Shown: piece by piece, positions 11,191 through 22,550 of the stretch
How positions within the stretch are numbered: the stretch's first letter is position 1
Layout of the letters: every line of letters starts with the position of its first letter
DNA from: Ambrosia x helenae
Lineage: Eukaryota > Streptophyta > Magnoliopsida > Asterales > Asteraceae
DNA: 64,000 nt
Reading direction: 5' to 3'
Assembly: GCA_030844895.1 (NCBI GenBank)
Contig: CM061233.1
Location: 62,893,468-62,957,467 of the forward strand
Made by a program: the position numbers and the translations under genes
Notes under the pieces: model-generated
Seen by the model: the letters and a program-made list of their open reading frames with translations, nothing else
Databases searched by the model: none
Told to the model about the DNA's origin: nothing

Positions 11191-11571
11191 TACTTGTGTT
11201 TTCCAGGATTTCCAGTTTTGTCGTTTAAACGCGTTTTAGCACATCCTAACACATGAATATGCAATCCTAACATATGTTAAGCATATACAACCTTGTTTAC
11301 ACCTTTGAAGCACGTATTTGCACATTGTATCACATGTATGTATCAATCTGCGTTTACCACTTAATTTAATCTATGTAATATCACCAACAACGGGACTCAA
11401 GACTAGTGTATTCACAAAACAACTCCCAATGATCCTCCTGATCATTGAACCTTGGACAATCCTAACTTGACCTGACTCAACTGACCCCATTAAGTCTGTT
11501 TATAAATGTTTTTCGCTAAGGTAGACTTAAGTTTTACCAAAATGTTTAAGCCGAACATGTCGGGTGTCACA

Positions 11572-11791
11572 TAGGGTCTAAACGGCACCATCTTCCGATC
11601 CAATCCCAAACATTGGAGGCAATGATACAATCGGACATAATGTGCATCGCTGTTTCGTCAATGGAATTGCACCAAGGGCAGCTTCTATCCGGAATATCTA
11701 TATTTCGCTTCACTAACGCCGTTTTTGTAGGGATCCTGTTCATTTCCGCTCGCCAAGCCATAATCATACATTTCATTGGAACCCATGACAC
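11572..11791 (-). pseudogene. LINE fragment: zf-RVT zinc-binding domain
   Basis: The minus-strand frame reads WRAEMNRIPTKTAL, then CPWCNSIDET and AMHIMSDC...VWDWIGRWC. This is the zinc-binding region that follows the reverse transcriptase in plant L1-type non-LTR retrotransposons: the motif is W-x3-R-IPT-x2-L-x2-R followed by C-x2-C...H-x4-C. Only about 70 residues remain. The reverse transcriptase itself is absent. The Gypsy LTR ends directly against this fragment at 11571. Confidence 0.75.
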
Positions 11792-11892
11792 CCACTTTAT
11801 AACAATGAAATATATATATATATATAATTTCTTAACATAATATTACTCTAAGTATAAAACTTGTATTTTATTTTAATTCATATTTTTTTATA

Positions 11893-13273
11893 GAGAAAAT
11901 TGCTCAAATAGTCCCTGTGGTTTGCATAATTTTCATCTATAGTCTCCAAGTTTTTAAAATTACAGGTATAGTCCTCAACTTTTGGTGTTTCTTAACTCGG
12001 ATAGTCCTTGGAGTGGCTGTGAAATTACTAAATTACCCTTTTGATGGATGGAGGTTAAATAATTTAGTTAAGTGGATGTAAAATTACTAAATTACCCTTA
12101 CCCCAATAAAAATAAAAAAAAATCAAATAATTAATAAAATATAAAGAGGACCCACCTAACCCATTAGCCAATTATTTTTCTCCACCTATTTTAGTGGAGC
12201 CCACCAACTTCATCTTCCCCACCACTCACCACCACCACCACCACCACCACCCAGCATATAAATAAAAAAACTCCCCCATCGTCGCCCCTTGAAAAGAAAC
12301 TCCACAACCCCGAACAAGTACTACCATACCAGCGACATTTCTCCGATGTTTGATTTCAGTTTCTCAAATGTTTTGTTTGCAGTGTAGGCCTTGATAAAAT
12401 TGAATTTACCTTCACTGTTATCAACTACCTCAGTAGCCAAAGATCACAAAAGTCAAAACTAGGCTAATTACATATACTCCATGTCCAGTTCACTGCTCCA
12501 ACCTTAAGTTTTATTAGAATCCATCACAGAGAAAACAAATAGACTAAATATTATCACATAACCCCTAGAAAACTATCAACAACCACTCACAGTCGGAACC
12601 TTGGAAAAACTATCGGCCGTCGCCGCTCACAACAACCCGCACCTGACCCGCCGCCCATCTAAACAACACTACCGCCGTCAATAACTAACTGGTCAGATCA
12701 CTAGAAGTAGAGAGAGAGATAGATAGAGAGAGAGAAAGATGAGATACCACTAGTGGGGTCGTTGACAGTGGTTATTGTGATGGCATATGGTGGTGGTGGT
12801 CGGTGGGTTAAATCTGAGAGAAAAAAGGTGTTAAGAAAGAGAGATTTGGACTTTGTGAGAGATAAATGTGTTTTTTTATTTATATAATTGTTTTTAATTT
12901 TAATTTGGTGAGTGGTGGTGGTTGGCGGTGGGTGGTGGTGATAAGGTGGGAAAGATGAAGTTGGTGGGCTCCATTAAAATAGGTGGAGAAAAATAATTGG
13001 CTAAGGGTTAAGTGGGTCCTCTTTATATTTTATTAATTAATTAATTTTTTTTATTTTTATTGGGGTAAGGGTAATTTAGTAATTTTACATCCACTTAACT
13101 AGATTATTTAACCTTCATCCATCAAAAGGGTAATTTAGTAATTTCACAGCCACTCCAAGGACTATCAGAGCGAAAAAACACCAAAAGTTGAGGACTATAC
13201 CTGTAATTTTAAAAACTTAAGGACTATAGCTGAAAATTGTGCAAACCACAGGGACTATTCGAGCAATTTTCTC
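11893..13273. mobile_element. Mutator-like element with long terminal inverted repeats
   Basis: It begins GAGAAAATTGCTCAAATAGT and ends with the inverse. The inverted repeats run about 320-350 bp on each side (to about 12215 and from about 12950). The flanks TTTTTTATA at 11884-11892 and 13274-13282 are a perfect 9-bp TSD. Long TIRs plus a 9-bp TSD fit a non-autonomous MULE. The roughly 700-bp centre holds GA- and GGT-rich sequence and no transposase frame. Confidence 0.85.
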
Positions 13274-13497
13274 TTTTTTATACATACAAATTTATGAGAA
13301 GAACTTCAAGATTAATGTTATATCAATTTAGAAACTGTTCAGTGTTTATCGTCATTACTATTGAGTGTTTATTATAATTATAAACCTCACTTAACCCTAA
13401 CCGACTTTGTTGTTATGCAACGGTTAGCTTTATAGATCGTCTGGTTTTTCGTTGTGGTCCGCGTCATACTACAGTAGCACAATCGGTAGGGATCGGT

Positions 13498-13500
<3 letters not shown>

Positions 13501-13554
<54 letters not shown>
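13501..13554. repeat. (TA)n microsatellite
   Basis: About 26 TA units. Confidence 0.97.
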
Positions 13555-13557
<3 letters not shown>

Positions 13558-13925
13558 AAGATCAAATACAAAGTGTTTTTCGGTAAGAACTGTGAGAATC
13601 AAAGGGGGTAAAAAAATTTTATTTTATTTTTAAAATTTTTTTCCCATGTGTTTAAACATACTTTCTAGATGAATAATACAAAAAAAAATAAATTTTTTTT
13701 TAGTGTAATTACGTTATTAAAGTAAATACATTAGTTTACACTAGAGTAATTATGTAATTACTCTACACGTAATTACTCTACACCAAAAAAAATTTCAATA
13801 CTATAATACATATTTAACAATATGGGAAAAAAATTTGAAAAAAGATAAAAAAAAAAAAAATACCCTCCTTTGTTTTCTCACAGTTCTTACAAAAAAAAAA
13901 ACACTTTGTACAGGATCTTTTCCCT
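13555..13925. mobile_element. MITE with ACAAAGTG-type terminal repeats
   Basis: The left end reads AAAGATCAAATACAAAGTG, then GTAAGAACTGTGAG. The right end carries the inverse (CTCACAGTTCTTAC, then CACTTTGTACAGGATCTTT). About 370 bp with an A/T-rich centre. No clear TSD because the left flank is a TA repeat. Confidence 0.6.
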
Positions 13926-14130
13926 GTATATATATTATAACAATAAATTATTTGGTAGACAACTTATGGACTTCCCTTTAATTTAATACATGCATTATTC
14001 ATTTACTTCTATTTAATGAACAATTTAATATTCATATAAAAAATACTATTTTGCCCTCTTACTAACTTCATTAGGGCATTGTACCATATGCATTATATGT
14101 TGTAATTACTTAATTTTTTTTGGAATCTTT

Positions 14131-14180
14131 CCCTCATGCTTTATAATATAGTATCTATGCTATATTATAATGCATGAGGG
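14131..14180. repeat. Near-perfect hairpin
   Basis: Two 21-base arms (CCCTCATGC...AATATAG and its inverse) match at 20 of 21 positions around an 8-base loop. It is probably the centre or end of a small foldback element. Confidence 0.8.
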
Positions 14181-14193
14181 GGGGTATTTTAAG

Positions 14194-14235
14194 ATACCCA
14201 AAAGTTAAGAACTAATACCCAAAAGTTAAGAACTA
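14194..14235. repeat. 21-bp tandem duplication
   Basis: ATACCCAAAAGTTAAGAACT plus one base is repeated twice head to tail. Confidence 0.85.
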
Positions 14236-14538
14236 ATGTTTCATTAATAATCTTAAAATGAGGGTAAAGTAGTTATTCATACATTATTTACACTTTATTA
14301 CCCTATCTTAGTTATATTTTAATCCCTTAAACTTACTTAACTTTTGCTTATTTAAATTAAGTTAAACTTTTTTTTCCTTATTTTAAGCAAATTATCTCCC
14401 ATGATTTTTAAATAGTCATATTTTTTTGCATGCGTTTATACTTTTATAAAAAAAAATTACATCATAATAATGATCATTTTATTATCTATAATTTTAGTAT
14501 AAGTATTGCTATTTTTTATTTTAAAAATCTTTATGTGC

Positions 14539-15092
14539 TACGTGATTAACGATATCTAGGAATGAGCAATAACTAAACTGTTCACCGAAGCCAAACCAAA
14601 AAACAAATAAAACTGAACCAAAATCTATTGAAAACTAAAAAAATCTTATTTAACTTAAAATTGGTTAAAATTTTGGTTCATGATTGGGTTAGGTTCATTT
14701 CGGTTATAAGCCTCAAGCGAAACAAAAATCGACATTATCGGTTTATCGATCTTGTTAACCAACCGGTTAATTGGTTCAGTCTATTTGGTTAGATTGTCGT
14801 TTTTAATTCGGTTTAGTTAATTTTGTTTAATAACCAAAACCAAACTTTGGTTAATTTTTTTCTTAAAAACACATGAAATGAAGGTATAAATACATATAAT
14901 GGATGAATAAAAGAGATATAAATGTATGAATGGTTCAGTTTTGGTTTGTTAATTTTGGTTAACTTAGGCTACAAAAAAAAACGATATTAGGTTAACTGGG
15001 TTTTGGTTAATTTTCAGTTCAATTTTGTATGTTTTTGTTCAATTTCGGTTGAGATTCTATTATTGTTCACACCTAAATATTGTTAATCATGT
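14539..15092. mobile_element. Foldback/MITE-like element rich in GGTTAA and AACCAA
   Basis: The outer inverted repeats are about 33 bp: TACGTGATTAACGATAT...GAGCAATAA on the left against TACATGATTAACAATAT...GAACAATAA (inverse of the right end). The inside is rich in short GGTT/AACC words. No TSD was found, so the borders are approximate. Confidence 0.5.
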
Positions 15093-15225
15093 AAAAAAAC
15101 CAAATTTTAATGAAAAGTATATAGCAAATTATGCTCTAATATGGTTTGAAGCTGAGTAGATAGGTTTATGAATTGTAGTGGCGGCATAAATAGAGGGAGT
15201 TTTGAATTTTTTTAGCTTTTATAAC

Positions 15226-15707
15226 TAGGCCTCTAAACGAACCGAATGAAGACAATGTTCGTGTTTGTTCATTTAATTTAACTGAACACGAATACATAAT
15301 CAAACACATTTTTGTGTTCATGTTAGTTTATTTTAAAACCTAAACTAACAGTACACGAACGAACATGAACGGACGCTCATGAACATAATAAATGTGAACA
15401 ATTTGTAATACTGGAAAAAAAAAAAAAACCCAATTACTAATTGGTTATGTATTTATACAAGTAGCTAAAGCCCAATTTATGTATAGATTTATGTAAATAT
15501 AACTACGTATGTAATTAATAAACTTAAACGGACATAAATAAACAGACATTCACAAACATAAATGGACAAACTCAATGTTTGTTCATGTTCGTTCATTTAA
15601 CTAAACAAACAAAAAAAAATTCGTGTTTGTTCGTTTATTAAATAAACGACATAAAACGAACTTCTCGCCGAACAAGTTCATGAACATTCGGTCCGTTTAC
15701 AGGCCTA
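15226..15707. mobile_element. hAT-like MITE
   Basis: It starts TAGGCCTCTAAACGAACCGA and ends with the near inverse CGGTCCGTTTACAGGCCTA. The inside contains many GAACATGAACGAAC words. An 8-bp TSD is only partly conserved (TTTATAAC against TTTTTTAT), so the assignment rests on the termini. Confidence 0.5.
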
Positions 15708-15970
15708 TTTTTTATCTCTATTTCGTGTATTTATACCTCTATTTCATGTACTTCTAGGTAAAAAAATTTAGCCAAAGTTTGTTTTTGTTATTCACCAAAA
15801 TTAACTAAACCGGACTAAAAACTGATTATCTAACAATACTAACCGAACCAAGAAACCAATTGTTTAATAAGATTGATTAATTGATGACTTTTGATTTTAG
15901 TTTTGGTTGAGGCTAATAATCGAACTTAACCAAACCATAACACACCCTTAAAAGTGTTTGTGTTCCACGC

Positions 15971-15994
15971 TGCATCGCGCGGGCACTCTACTAG
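15971..15994 (+). mobile_element. Helitron 3' end
   Basis: GC-rich GCATCGCGCGGGC followed shortly by CTAG at 15991-15994 and then T. This is a typical, though weakly paired, Helitron 3' hairpin and CTRR terminus. The matching 5' end was not found. Confidence 0.4.
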
Positions 15995-16730
15995 TAGATA
16001 TAGATAGATAAGCATTTACATAACCATATAAGAGCATGCATTTTTTTACGATTCCATTCACTTTTATTAAGCACCATGTATAAATGCTTATGCGATTGTC
16101 GCTAGTTTTTTTACTGATTAAGTGATTATCATTGGTTTCTTTGGCGCAATGATGTGACGGTGGTGCTCTAAGATTCTAAGTAGTCGATGTTCCAACTGGA
16201 AAACTCAGTGTGGGTTAAGAAACAGGAAAAACAAGACGAGCACGAACTGATTCTAAGTAGTCGAGTAAATTAATTGGTGGGCCTAAATGATTGTGGGCAT
16301 GTACAGTTGATCCCTTTGTACAAGCCCAATTAAATTGATGGGCATGTGCGGTTTGATCCTTTGTACAGGCCCAATTCGGTAAAGCATATACAAATCTATT
16401 AATCTATTAATATATATAAAAGAAAATGGTTTTGCTGACGTGGCGTCCAATGGAGGCCTCAACCTCCACTTTTTTTGTGCCAAGTGGCTTAATAATAGAT
16501 GTTTTTTTAAGGTTTTTGGAGTGTTTCCTTTTTTAACCAAAAAAGAAAAAAAACACACACGGGAAACCCTAAAAATTTCCGTCCGGCTCTTCTCATTCTA
16601 TTTTTCAAACATTCTCAATCAACCTCATCTTCTATTTTCTCAAACCCTAAAAACTCCTTCAGCCGCCTTCACACCTTCCCACACTTATTAATACTTTCCA
16701 CCTGAAACTAATTGTTTTCAATTTGCAGCG

Positions 16731-16812
16731 ATGACGACGATGGCTGCGGAGAAAGAACGACAACGCCATGTTTACTTTGCTAGACTTGCAGAGCAAGCTG
16801 AGAGATACGACG
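16731..16812 (+). pseudogene. Captured 14-3-3 protein first exon
   Basis: The frame from ATG at 16731 gives MTTMAAEKERQRHV, then YFARLAEQAERYD, and ends at a GT splice donor at 16813. This is the highly conserved N-terminus of plant 14-3-3 phosphoserine-binding adaptors, where helix 1 reads YVAKLAEQAERYDEMV. The residues E-N-F/H-V-Y are altered to RQRHVYF. A TTTGCAG acceptor-like site precedes the ATG by a few bases. No second exon (EMVE...) follows nearby. It lies inside the Helitron, so it is most likely a captured fragment and not a working gene. Confidence 0.75.
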
Positions 16813-17578
16813 GTATAATAATATTATTTAATCATGCACTTTTCTATGCGCTCCATTCACTTTGTTCATAATATGCATATACGGCTTTTATAAATTTCAA
16901 TGTTTCCAGACCACAATTAGGTTTTATATAAATTTCATATCTGTTTGTTTGATTGTAATCGCTTCATACGATTCCATCATTTTTTAATTTATGTTTATTA
17001 TTATTATGGGACAATGAGTATTCTAGCATATTTTTTTAGTTATTAAGTTTTGATACAGTTGTAATTAGGTATGTTACAAATTGCAAATCTAACTAATCGA
17101 TCATTATTAATTTGCTGATTACTTTGTTCAGCTTCTTAGTTTTTAATATTATTCACAATTTCTATAATTTTTTAATTTATATTGTGGATAAGAGATACAG
17201 TTGATACCTTTCCTTCTTTCTCAGCTAAAATACTTATTTATGATAGTGTAAGACTCAAAATTTGTATGTTATTGGAATGACATAAACTAAAATGTTGTGA
17301 GAGTTATGGTTACTACCAATCTTATTGAATATTGACTGAAAATGAGGCTATATATCTGTCATAGTAGAGGGGAAGAAACGCATATCTGAATTGTATCTGA
17401 ATTGTTAAGTGATCTGAAAGACGAATAAGTTGTATTGTTCACTAAACTTGATATAGTGAAACGTGATAATCATAAACATCATGAGCGTGCTTAATATGTA
17501 TATGTAACAAAATATGTGGTTTGTAATTTTCGTATATGTTAATCTTTTTTCACTAATAATCTACATTCTGCTTATTAG

Positions 17579-17752
17579 GAGTTTCACGTTCGACAATCGT
17601 CATCTGAAAAACACGCAAGAGATTTCAACCATATCCATTGAGGCGTTTTTATTCTGAGAAGCAAGGTATTATTGATGCTTCTCGCATATTTAAGAAGCCA
17701 CACCGAGCATTTCATCCTGATCTTTTTTTGATAATCCTACGAGGCCTTCCAG
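17579..17752 (+). pseudogene. Exon-like segment of unknown origin inside the Helitron
   Basis: It is bounded by a TTATTAG acceptor-like site and a CCAG|GTAG donor-like site. From about 17620 one frame is open and reads RRFYSEKQGIIDASRIF, then KKPHRAFHPDL. I do not recognise the family. The 5' part has stops in all frames, so it is broken or only partly exon. Its position beside the 14-3-3 exon suggests another captured piece. Confidence 0.35.
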
Positions 17753-18789
17753 GTAGTTTGCTTAATTACAATTAGTGCTTTCAAATATCCAAACTAAAGT
17801 ACTTTTTCATTATCAGTTAAACTTAACTATATTGATAACCATCATGCTTTGTGGATGTAGGAATTGAGTAAACAATGCAGAACATTGTTTATCATCATGT
17901 AGATGGTTAATAGTCATCTGTGTTTCTTTTTTAGCCGACCCCTTTTGCCCCAAGTAATCTACACTGACTTCAACCCATTTTGACCCATACACATTTTAAA
18001 CTGAACCATCTGAACTGGTTTAAATTAACATATTCTGACCCATACCCTTTTTCACCCGTTATTTAGTTTTTAATATCCTTATTTTACATGCTTTTTTGAT
18101 TTAGCGCAGAATACATAAGAATTTTGTCTCTTTTGGGTTAAAAATTTAATTTAAGAAGTTGTAGTTATGTATGGATACAGATTTTTACTAGGTTGTTTCT
18201 AATTTTTACTTTCATCACATGTTGAATTTGTTGTTATGGTAGATTAAGTGGTAATAACCGAGTGTTCCGGTGAATATATGTCTTGCTTGCTTCAAAATAT
18301 TATATGTATATATATATATATGATAATTTGCTACTTTTGATACATCAGAAAGCTGTTCTATTATTGTTTAGGATTGCATATTCAAACTCTTTAAATAAAA
18401 TGTTTTAAACTGCATGTAAAAAAATAGTTTGCTGATTGTGTGGCCCTTTGGCTCTGGATGGGTTGGGGTGATAGGATGCATTGGTCGACTTACTGAGATT
18501 TATGTTATTTTTTTGCCTTTTTTAGGTTGTGGGTACTTGGTGCTGGCGCTTAAGGGTCTGTGTAGTGAGTTAACAACTGCAATATATACACATATGTGGT
18601 AATCTAGATGTAACTTGCAATGTTGTTGATTCATAAGTTTTACTCATTTATATGATGCAAGCATATACCAATAAAGTACAATATTGCATTCAATAATTTC
18701 ATTTTGAAGGATGTTGAAGACTTTTCACTTCCTTAACAACATAATGTTGATCAGGTTGAACTTATCAATCAAGGGTCTAATCAAACCAA

Positions 18790-19008
18790 CAATCACAGTC
18801 TCATGGGCTCCATCAGCGATACCGAGTAACTAAGGTGTCCAGCTTAGTTGTTTTCAGGTAGCTATTATAACTCATCATATATAGTTGTTTTCATGAGAAA
18901 TTGGGGTTCAAATAGCTGAGCGTATATAAATTATCAGGTGGCACTTTCAAACCAATAAATAAACAATTACTTATGAACATGTAAAATCATTAAAATTTCA
19001 AAATCAAA
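18790..19008 (+). repeat. 219-bp direct duplication, copy 1
   Basis: About 93% identical by eye to 20050-20268. It contains AGGTGTCCAGCTTAGTTG and a long shared tail ending AAATTTCAAAATCAAA. Confidence 0.9.
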
Positions 19009-20049
19009 TTTCACATTTTCATCATATATAGCCACCTAAATTGTTCTGTACAATTAGTTTAATTGTCATTGTAATAGTGTTATCTTTCTAATTGTAATTA
19101 ACACATTTATTGTTTATAAAAAAAGATGGATAAAAAGTGTTTGCGGGTCAATCTGTTTCCACCCAGAACCTGCAGTGCAGAAATACCGACACATAGTATT
19201 TTGTCATTGATGAACATGCAAGTTAAGGGTCTGGGTTTTTCTTATGCTAGATAGATTTGAGGGCAACAGGTGGATCTGGACATTGATGGCACTTGCGAAA
19301 TAGGATTTCGGTGGGTATTCTCGCTACCAGAGTAAGGGGGGACAACAAGTGCAATGTTCTGCGGTTACAACCCGTGTCGCAGCCATGGCAATCCACCAGA
19401 TCTGAGCCTAATCAGATTTATTTTGAGGTGCTCTGATTTTTGTATGGTGCATATGTTTTTATTTTATTTATTATTTATTTACTTTTTGTGCAAGTTTTTA
19501 GGTTGTTTGTAAGCAATTTTGGTATTTAGATTGATGAGAAGCAACATATGCGAGTTTAAAAACTTAGATTTTGCAAAACGCTAAGGCTTTGGGTGAGTTG
19601 GCAAATGGTGATACTGTCTTCCTTTCTTGATAAAGGTAATCGGTTAATTTAGCAGTGATGGCATTAGGACCGTGTATTGGGGATATTCATATAGCTTACG
19701 GTTAAAATGCTTCACTATAATATAGTTTGTTCTCTGTTGTTGTTTTGTTGTCGAAAACGCATGTTTTCAACCTTGTGCTATAACGGGTCAACTGAGTAGA
19801 CGAACAACTATTTTTTGGGTTTATGGGATAATGGGTCAACCAGGTAAACGAATAACTATGTTTTGATCCGCTATTGTAGCGAGGTAAAGTTAATTAATTG
19901 GTATAACACTATTGTTTTAGTCATATTCTTCCTAAATGTTCTGCTGATATATGATGTATGTGAGGTAAGCGCAAACCTCACAATCAAGCGACAACTCTCA
20001 TTCGATATGCAAAGATGAAAAAAATATATACAATACTAATGCACCTAAA

Positions 20050-20268
20050 CAATCACAGTCTCATAGGGTCCATCTGCGATACCAAACAACAAAGGTGTCC
20101 AGCTTAGTTGTTTTCAGGTAGCTATTATAACTCATTATATATAGTTGTTTTAATGAGAAATTGGGGTTCAAATAGCTTAGTGTATATAACTTATCAGGTG
20201 GCACTTTCAAACCAATAAATAAACAATTACTTATGAACATGTAAAATCATTAAAATTTCAAAATCAAA
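20050..20268 (+). repeat. 219-bp direct duplication, copy 2
   Basis: Second copy of 18790-19008. A further short GGTGTCCAGCTTA piece follows it, so the duplication is not a simple tandem event. It lies about 1 kb from copy 1 inside the same Helitron. Confidence 0.9.
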
Positions 20269-20922
20269 GGTGTCCAGCTTAAACAGCAGCAAGAAGCCAC
20301 TTAAGCCACTGCGATGATAATGATCTCGCCGCAGGTGTGAAGGTGATAATAAAGTTATGATAATATTATTCCAACAGTTTTGAAAGCTCCGCAGGTTACC
20401 GTGAATTTTGTGTGATTATGATGGTAAAAAGAGAGAGAGGTGGAGATGAGATAAATGTTACTACTTTTAACCACATGCTCAGCTAAAAACAATATGCCTT
20501 TCACAATTACCAATATATGTGTAATTTGTTTACTTATTTGTAGACTACTTGCACATCAAGGGATAAATGTTGAACAGTTGGCAATTGATCTAAAATCACA
20601 TGAGTTGAAGGTATTAGTTAGTTAACTTGAGTCATGATAGTCTAATTTAATATGCTTATGTCTGTGCAATGTGCAGTTTGTGCAACTTGGGCGTTGACTT
20701 TTGTAAGAAAAGAAAAAAAGGTGCAGTACAAGAAGTTACGATTGAAACGGTTACATCAGACCACAAGGCTGTTTTTGACATTTTGAAAAAGTAAGCAGGA
20801 AGAATAGAGGTCACATTTTAGGTATGACCTTACTATTTTCTCGATCAACAAGTGAATCAAATATCCCAAAATCGTTGATAACACTAAAATTACCAACAGA
20901 ACCTTATCAAACATACAAATTT

Positions 20923-21006
20923 TTAGGGGTGCAAACGAGCCGAGCCGCTCGCGAGCTACTTGAGCTCGGCTCGGTAAAAAGCTTGAAACGAGCGGAGCCT
21001 TATCCT
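20923..21006 (+). mobile_element. hAT-MITE fragment (TAGGGGTGCAAACGAGCC family)
   Basis: It opens with TAGGGGTGCAAACGAGCCGA and continues with GAGCTCGGCTCGG words. The right end is missing. The same family is at 24928 (TSD confirmed), 29274 and 58816. Confidence 0.5.
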
Positions 21007-22225
21007 TCCTTAAACACTTTATTTGAATCTATGAAATGGACTAAATTGGTATGTTTTCTACTTGAGCTTTTTTCCGTTATCTTCCTTAGCCCATTATCCT
21101 TTTATTGGACTCCAGGCTTTAGGATATGAATATTAGGAGTTAGCGTTTGAGTTTTCTTAGGCGGAACAGATTTTATTTAAAAATCCGTTATCCTTTTTAT
21201 GTTCTAAGTCATACTTTTAATGCATATGCAGAATAGAAGCACATAGGCGATTTAGCTATATGAAGGATGAAGTTGCTATCTATGAGGGAGACTAATCACG
21301 TATTGCCATTATAGTTTGTAGTAAACCAAATATGTCCACAAACTACCAAAATCATGCATCTATTTCTTTTTATTATTATTTTTTATCAGAATAATCCATG
21401 CTTCTGCATATACTCACCAATTTTTCTTCTAAATATTAATGTATCAGTATAGGTATATGCAATATATGTTATATGAACTGCTTGGTCAAAGTTTTATCAG
21501 TTACAATCTTTACATGGTTTTGTAAAGCTGTTGAATTTATTTCTGGTCAAACTTTAATGGGTCGGAGGCAGAATAACTCTGAACCAAAGCATTGGGCTTA
21601 TTGATCCTTCTGTTGTTGGGTCTGTTTTCTTGATCATTTGTGTACATCGTTTTGTTTAGGCTAAAGCCAGATGCTCGAAAACTGAGGATACCTTCTTTAC
21701 TGATGTGTACACCTTTTTGTATTTAGGCGTTTGAAAGTGAAACTCATAAACTTAACACACATTTACATTAATATTGTTAGGTGCTTAATTATTGGAAGGA
21801 GAAAAAAAGAATTACTTGGGTGCACGCTGCATTCCATTGCAATTGTCACTCTTTCCGGTGTTAAGCAACAAGCTATTGATAGTCAATAGTCTAATGGATT
21901 ATGTAAGCCGGCTAATGGATCTTGAGTTGGTGTTTTTGGTGATGTGAAATGTATGTTTCCTTATAAAAGTTGCTACGTGATATCTAAATAGGTTAATATA
22001 TCCCAAATTATTAACGACTTAACTCGTTTCACATACGCGCAACGTGCATCCGTGAATACAACCTTACTTAGAATTGTCAACTCCGGCATGATTTTCCTCT
22101 CCTTTGACGTAGTTTTTCTTTGTAGCCGTATTTGGTTGAGTTTTTCTTGTGCAAATCATACATTGTAGATTTTATTACGTAATATTGATTTTTCAACCCC
22201 GGGACGCTCCCGGGTAGTCAGCTAG

Positions 22226-22518
22226 TATTATTAATATATACCACCAAACCAAATTTCTTCACAAATGACACAAGATTCCGAAGGTAGTTCTTCACATCAA
22301 TCTGGTACCTGTTTAAAACTAAACACCATTTTTGTCAGCTTTCCAAGGTTCTTAAAAGAAACATCAATATGGTGCATGTTCTTAAAATAATAATTATATG
22401 TATATAAAAAAAATGCTCCAATAATATTTCAAAAAATTGGATATGGATAAACGTTCTGTAAGCTGGGGAGGAATATAGTGAGGGTGAGCAGGGGACAAGC
22501 CACCAAGCCCCCTTGTTT

Positions 22519-22550
<32 letters not shown>

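Larger units (their letters stand above)
8945..11571 (-). mobile_element. Gypsy 5' LTR, 2627 bp
   Basis: The plus strand runs from TGTCACACCC to GGGTGTCACA, the inverted form of TG...CA termini. The primer site adjoins its left end. It resembles in layout the partial LTR at 1-1816 and the solo LTR at 34021-43008: a shared GTGAGTTCAC block, CAATAGATCTAT, and a TTTCCCCCAAAA block near an ACTCACCT. No matching 3' LTR exists on the left, so the element is truncated. Confidence 0.85.
16403..22225 (+). mobile_element. Helitron, 5.8 kb, carrying host gene fragments
   Basis: The 5' end is A|TCTATTAATATATATAAAAG. The 3' end is a hairpin CCCGGGACGCTCCCGGG (from about 22198) followed by CTAG at 22222-22225 and T, matching the A-T insertion rule and TC...CTRR ends. 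The 5' region (TGGAGGCCTCAACC) is shared with the Helitron at 27278, so they are one family. No Rep/helicase frame is visible, so it is non-autonomous. It contains a 14-3-3 exon, other exon-like pieces and an internal 219-bp direct duplication. The remaining sequence is AT-rich without long frames. Confidence 0.75.

Noticed and set aside
1..11571. One full-length minus-strand Gypsy element with LTRs at 1-1816 and 8945-11571
   Set aside because: The two LTRs are too different (different motif clusters and many changes), and 2315-8171 has no pol. They are separate insertions.
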